Notes under the pieces: model-generated
Databases searched by the model: none
What the model was told of the DNA's origin: nothing
The model's input: the letters and a program-made list of their open reading frames with translations, nothing else
Source: Kuschelorhynchus macadamiae
Taxonomy: Eukaryota; Arthropoda; Insecta; Coleoptera; Curculionidae
Length of the DNA: 64,000 nucleotides
NCBI GenBank assembly: GCA_030620095.1
Contig: JAUTXW010001632.1
Span: 276,001 to 340,000 of the forward strand
Direction of reading: 5' to 3'
Part shown: positions 60,462 through 64,000 of the stretch, piece by piece
Numbering within the stretch: the stretch's first letter is position 1
Layout of the letters: each line of letters starts with the position of its first letter
Program-made: the position numbers and the translations under genes

Positions 60462-61489
60462 GTAAATATTTTTCAAATATTTGTTATATGATTCGAATAG
60501 AAAAGGAGTTTGCTGTGGCATTTATTGGCGAAATGTGCAAATTTCAGGCAAGTGGCATAACCGGCATTGTTACTATTGAACTAGCTGGCACAACAACTAT
60601 AGCCACGAGGGGTTGCACATAGAGCCACAACTGGCAAAATAAAGTTAATAAAAGTAAACGACTAGATAAACATTACTAGCCCCACATACAATGCTGGAGA
60701 ATAGGTTTGACCATTGCAATTTTGTAAGACGAATTTGAAGGGTTATATTTCCAAAACCAATGAAGATATCGAGATGGGGTTTTCAACCTTTTCTTAGAAA
60801 TTTGATTTAAAGTACCTCCCTTTAGAGACAATACCATAAGTGGCCTAGAAACATTATAGTGTGTTATCTGTGACCCTTGCAAAAATTCGAAATTTAATTT
60901 TAACCGAGATTTGAAAAAAAAATTATGTCAAAATAGTCAATGGATAAAGAAAAAAAGCAAATTTGACGAATTTTTAATACTTCTGTTATTTTTGGAAATA
61001 TGCGATTTTTTAAAATTGTTTTTATTTATTTATTTGTTTTTTCTTAAATATAAAATTATTTTTTTAGAAAAATGATACGAGTAACAGTGTTGTTCGTTCT
61101 TTACTTAATTTCTAGACATGCCTTTAGCTGATGAAGTACCGAAAAGGTTATTTTAGATTATACAAGTTGTCTAAATAGTGTTTGGTTTGTTATACCACAA
61201 TGAAAATATTTTTTTTTCACTGTCTAATAAAGGACTCCGCACACATCTTATGTGTTTTTGATGAACCATCAAATTTCATTAAATTTTATTATGTTATAGT
61301 TCTCGACCTTCTGATTAAAAGTCTTCATGGACAGGACTCAATGCTGACTAGTGTTAGAGATCCAGGATGTTAAATATTACACGAATCCCATAAAAAGATA
61401 CATGGAGAAACCAAGATGTTAACCAAAATAGTTTGTTCAACATATTTAAAGTATACGTCCCAAAATAACAAAAGAGTTTCATTGAAACT
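60462..61489. other. No gene seen
   Basis: AT-rich, with short open frames lacking similarity. CTGATGAAGTACCGAAAAGG near 61129 superficially recalls a hammerhead core but has no stem II. Confidence 0.45.
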
Positions 61490-62340
61490 AGGTCCGCAAA
61501 TTCACGTTTCAGGGTCCCTAGATGACGAAAAACATGTTTTCTCAATTCCGTCGGTCTGTTCGCGGCGTAGCTAAAAAACTACTTATCCGATTGACTTCAA
61601 ATTTTAGTGAAAAAGTACGGGTCATATGGGGATGACCTGGTAACATTTTGGTAAAAATCCAATATGGCGAAACAAAATGGTGACCTTGTGAAGCGTTAAA
61701 AAAATTATTATTAAAAAACTGCTCATCCAATTTATTTCAAATTTTGCAAAAACATCAAGTATTATGTTCAAATCAAGTGGTAAAATTTTGGTACGAATCC
61801 AAGATGGCGGAACAAAATGGCGGCATAAAATATTTAAAAATTCAGCCTGAATAAACTGCTTAACGGTTTGATTTCAAATTGTGTGCCATAATTATTTGTG
61901 GTATAGGGATCAACTAGTAAAATGATGGTAGTAATTCAAGATGGCCGAACAAAATGGCGGCTAAATAAAATGTTTGTAATCGTGAAAAAATCACCCTCTA
62001 AGGTTTTTACACATCTTTAGGTTTTAGCGCCGCTAGATGCCAAAAAATATGTTTTATCAATTCCGTCTGTCGGTCTGTCTGTCTGTCAGTTCGCGGCATA
62101 GCTTCAAGACTACTTACCCGCTTTACTTTCAAAAACTAAGGGTCATATGGGGATGACCTGGTAATATTTTGGTAAAAATCCAAAATCACGGCGTGGTGAA
62201 ATGTTAAAAATGAATTCAATAAGTCTCCCATATTCACATTTAATTTTTTTGTAGAATTTAAAATCAATTGAACAATATTTTTTTTACGTTGATTTTTTAA
62301 AAATTTTATTTGGTCCTCATTTTGTTTCGCCATCTTAAAT
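61490..62340 (-). repeat. Copies of the ACTTCCCTCGT repeat family, inverse orientation
   Basis: Two consecutive inverse units (61490-61980 and 61980-62340) carry 'cacgtttcagggtccctagatgacgaaaaacat', 'gtctgtctgtctgtcagttcgcggcatagct', 'catatggggatgacctggtaa' and AACAAAATGGCGGC blocks. No terminal repeats visible. Confidence 0.65.
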
Positions 62341-62635
62341 TGAAACCCATATTATCAGTCTGTACCTACTCCGTTGGTCCACAGATATCCCAGATATTAA
62401 GTTTCTGAATGGTTTTCATTAACGATCCTCTTGTTATATTATGTATTATTTGGGTTTAGGATCCAGTAAAAAAAACAAAGGCCCTTTTTTAAATTGCCGA
62501 CGTTTCGCCAATTTACGGTTGCATCCTCAGGACACAGATTTTATATCCTGCATGAAACCCATATTAGTCTTTACCTACTCCATTGGCCCGCAGATATTTC
62601 CTAACCCAAAATAATACACCACTCTAACATAACAA
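62341..62635 (-). repeat. Second-family hammerhead-like repeat, further copy
   Basis: Shares 'tgaaacccatattatcagtctgtacctactcc', 'gattttatatcctgcatg' and 'aataatacaccactctaacataacaacaa' with 23905-24560. The minus strand has CTGAGGATGCAAC (complement of 62519-62530), a diverged stem-loop and GGCGAAACGTC (62498-62508). It lies directly after inverse copies of the ACTTCCCTCGT repeat, as in the 23.8-25.7 kb element, so the two repeats travel together. Confidence 0.5.
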
Positions 62636-62795
62636 CAATAAACCCAGATCCCAACTGTGAGTGTGGGGTTCCAGGTTCCCTTCACCACATATTTTTTGAA
62701 TGCCCTCTATTTCTCCAGGCTTTCGACTTATTCATTCAATCCTTCCAATTTATCAATGGCTTCATTCCACTAAACATGACCAGTATTTTTTAGCC
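62636..62795 (+). pseudogene. LINE C-terminal Cys/His motif fragment
   Basis: The + strand reads PDPNCECGVPGSLHHIFFEC then PLFLQAFDLFIQSFQFIN and stops at TAG near 62792. Cys-x-Cys-Gly-x6-His-His-x4-Cys-Pro is the conserved motif after RT or RNase H in several LINE clades. Nothing upstream of it remains. Confidence 0.72.
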
Positions 62796-62898
62796 TCTTA
62801 GGAAGGTATAAAAGTCATAAATTCATTCCTGGCATCTAGCAACAGAAAGCTTTAATCCAACATGCACCCTAAATACAGAAAACACACTAATTGTTACT

Positions 62899-62960
<62 letters not shown>

Positions 62961-62986
62961 ATATATATGTATATATATATATTATA

Positions 62987-63060
<74 letters not shown>
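62899..63060. repeat. (CA)n/(TA)n compound microsatellite
   Basis: (CA)n at 62899-62914 runs into (TA)n to 63060, with GTATA interruptions (62957-62992). It directly abuts a coding-like segment at 63061. Confidence 0.95.
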
Positions 63061-63063
<3 letters not shown>

Positions 63064-63772
63064 CAAGAAATGATTTAGATGCTGTGTTCTTTATAGATGA
63101 CACGGAACCCAAAACATTAGAATTTCCTACTCCAAAAGTCACGATTGAAAAATTGTATTGGAAAGTGCCACATATCGAGGTAGATATTCCTCAACAACTT
63201 GCCTTAACGAAAATATTAGAAACAAACAAGGAAATATTGTTAGGATTTCGAAGCTGGGAATGTGTTGAATATTCCGAATTACCTGAAGAAACGCGTCATA
63301 TATGACCGGTAAAAACAACTAGTAAACTGGAGACGCCCAGTCATGCTGTTATTGCCTTCCAAGTAGATCGAAAAGGAAAATTAAAAAAGGACATGAGTCA
63401 ATTTGATAACGTTGACCTAACAAACATAAGAATTTTTTTAAATTCTGAGAGATATCCATATCACGATTTATATTTAAATTTTAAAGACAACAAATTTTCT
63501 GCTCTATATGAAATGTTTGCCAATTTTAGAAATTCTTACTATGGATTGACAAGTGAACCAATTTTTGCGCCTGAAAAATTTAAGACAACTTCCCCTATTT
63601 CACACATTGATTGCTCTCATCAGAAGGAATCGCTTCGAAGTGCTTCTGTAGTTATAAGAGTTGAATTTGAAACAAATGAAAATATTCAAAAAATACCTCT
63701 GTTTATTGTCTCATCCTCCACGATAAAATATTTAGCTATAATCCTCTAACAAAAATAGTTAAACAACTTTAA
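63061..63772 (+). pseudogene. Double-jelly-roll-like protein, C-terminal part, broken
   Basis: The frame opens just after the microsatellite (ARNDLDAVFF) and contains TIEKLYWKVPHIEVD, EILLGFRSWECVEYSEL, KLKKDMSQFDNVDLTNIRIF, ALYEMFANFRNSYYG and SHIDCSHQKESLRSASVVI. This order matches my recollection of insect and cnidarian proteins annotated as double-jelly-roll-like, thought to be related to virus capsid proteins. The N-terminal half is missing. A TGA at 63303-63305 interrupts the frame and a frameshift lies near 63700, so it is a pseudogene as read. It belongs with the two ORFs that follow. Origin as an endogenous virus or a large transposon is an inference. Confidence 0.6.
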
Positions 63773-63827
63773 TACGCATGCGTCAGTTTTAATATTTATA
63801 GCATGACACAAAGAAATTTCTTTCATT

Positions 63828-63947
63828 ATGGATTATATGCATCGGTTAATCATTTTTCAACACAAATTACAAGAGTTAAAGAAACAGATAGAAGAATACC
63901 AATTAAAATTTGAAATGGTAAAAAAATTTCAATATTTAAAGATATGA
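63828..63947 (+). CDS. Small helical ORF, 39 aa
   Basis: ATG at 63828 to TGA at 63945-63947. The protein is a single predicted amphipathic helix with heptad-like Leu/Ile spacing (HKLQELKKQIEEYQLKF), probably a short coiled coil. It is intact. Its stop overlaps the next start as ATGA (63944-63947), a compact arrangement typical of viral or polycistronic genes and unusual for insect nuclear genes. Function unknown; a role as a small structural or accessory protein of the module is conjecture. Confidence 0.5.
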   Translation: MDYMHRLIIFQHKLQELKKQIEEYQLKFEMVKKFQYLKI

Positions 63948-64000
63948 AAGTAATTGTAGATATACAAGGATTTAAAGTGGAGAACAATAAGTTAATTGTT
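63944..64000 (+). CDS. Start of a third module ORF, runs off the window
   Basis: Begins MKVIVDIQGFKVENNKLIV and is open to the window edge. The Val-x-Val/Ile-Asp-x-Gln-Gly-Phe-Lys start recalls uncharacterised insect and Hydra proteins that I associate with the same dispersed module; an acidic residue early in a hydrophobic strand fits a nuclease-like fold, but 19 residues cannot show it. The 4-nt overlap with the preceding ORF suggests coupled expression. Confidence 0.45.
   Translation, partial: MKVIVDIQGFKVENNKLIV

Noticed and set aside
61120..61150. CTGATGAAGTACCGAAAAGG as another hammerhead core
   Set aside because: There is no room for a stem II and the GAAA is not followed by a pairable stem III.

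Overview
This is insect nuclear DNA: AT-rich, intron-rich and dominated by transposable elements. The mix of Tc1/mariner transposons, many non-LTR retrotransposons (LINEs), (TA)n microsatellites and GT-AG introns points to an arthropod with a large repeat-laden genome. A beetle is plausible, but nothing here fixes the order. I saw no bacterial operons, CRISPR arrays, rRNA genes or convincing tRNA genes.

Host genes. Gene 1 (+ strand) has six phase-compatible coding exons (937-1084, 1360-1568, 4478-4762, 10142-10378, 12069-12307, 31615-31918). Their 1,422 nt form one open frame: the last 473 residues of a Ser/Pro/acidic-rich, probably nuclear protein that I do not recognise. Its introns (the last is 19.3 kb) hold most repeats in the left half. 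Gene 2 (+) is proposed from a first coding exon at 44270-44293, behind a GC-richer putative promoter region, and a possible second exon at 60416-60461. The 16-kb gap between them holds a stack of nested LINEs.

Layout. 1-13 kb: gene 1 exons with two fold-back mariner-type elements, one carrying an intact DD41D transposase. 13-19 kb: a mariner-type pseudogene with a canonical intron that contains a hAT/TTF-like remnant, then very long TA arrays and a duplicated segment. 20.9-22.8 kb: decayed copy of a dispersed insect gene family (minus strand). 23.2-30.6 kb: LINE fragments, a short-TIR dispersed repeat and another mariner fragment. 31.6-33.6 kb: terminal exon and 3' UTR of gene 1. 34-44 kb: tandem repeats, a small mobile element with a hammerhead-ribozyme-like core, LINE pieces and a second complete copy of the short-TIR repeat. 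44-57 kb: gene 2 start, then LINE A interrupted by LINE B and LINE C, itself flanked by pieces of a minus-strand LINE. 57-62.8 kb: a second, inverted copy of the hammerhead-like element and repeats. 62.9-64 kb: a compact gene module (double-jelly-roll-like protein, a 39-residue helical ORF, and a third ORF overlapping it by ATGA) that resembles a decayed virus- or large-transposon-derived element and runs off the window.

Most promising leads: (i) the hammerhead-like element with an 11-bp target-site duplication and compensatory stem III changes between copies; (ii) the right-end ATGA-overlap module; (iii) the link between TA arrays and mariner-type termini; (iv) an ORF fusing endonuclease domains from two LINEs; (v) a repeated short motif (SMPLL / SMPML / SLPMI plus acidic residues) across gene 1 exons. 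All family names rest on motif recognition by eye; no database search was possible.
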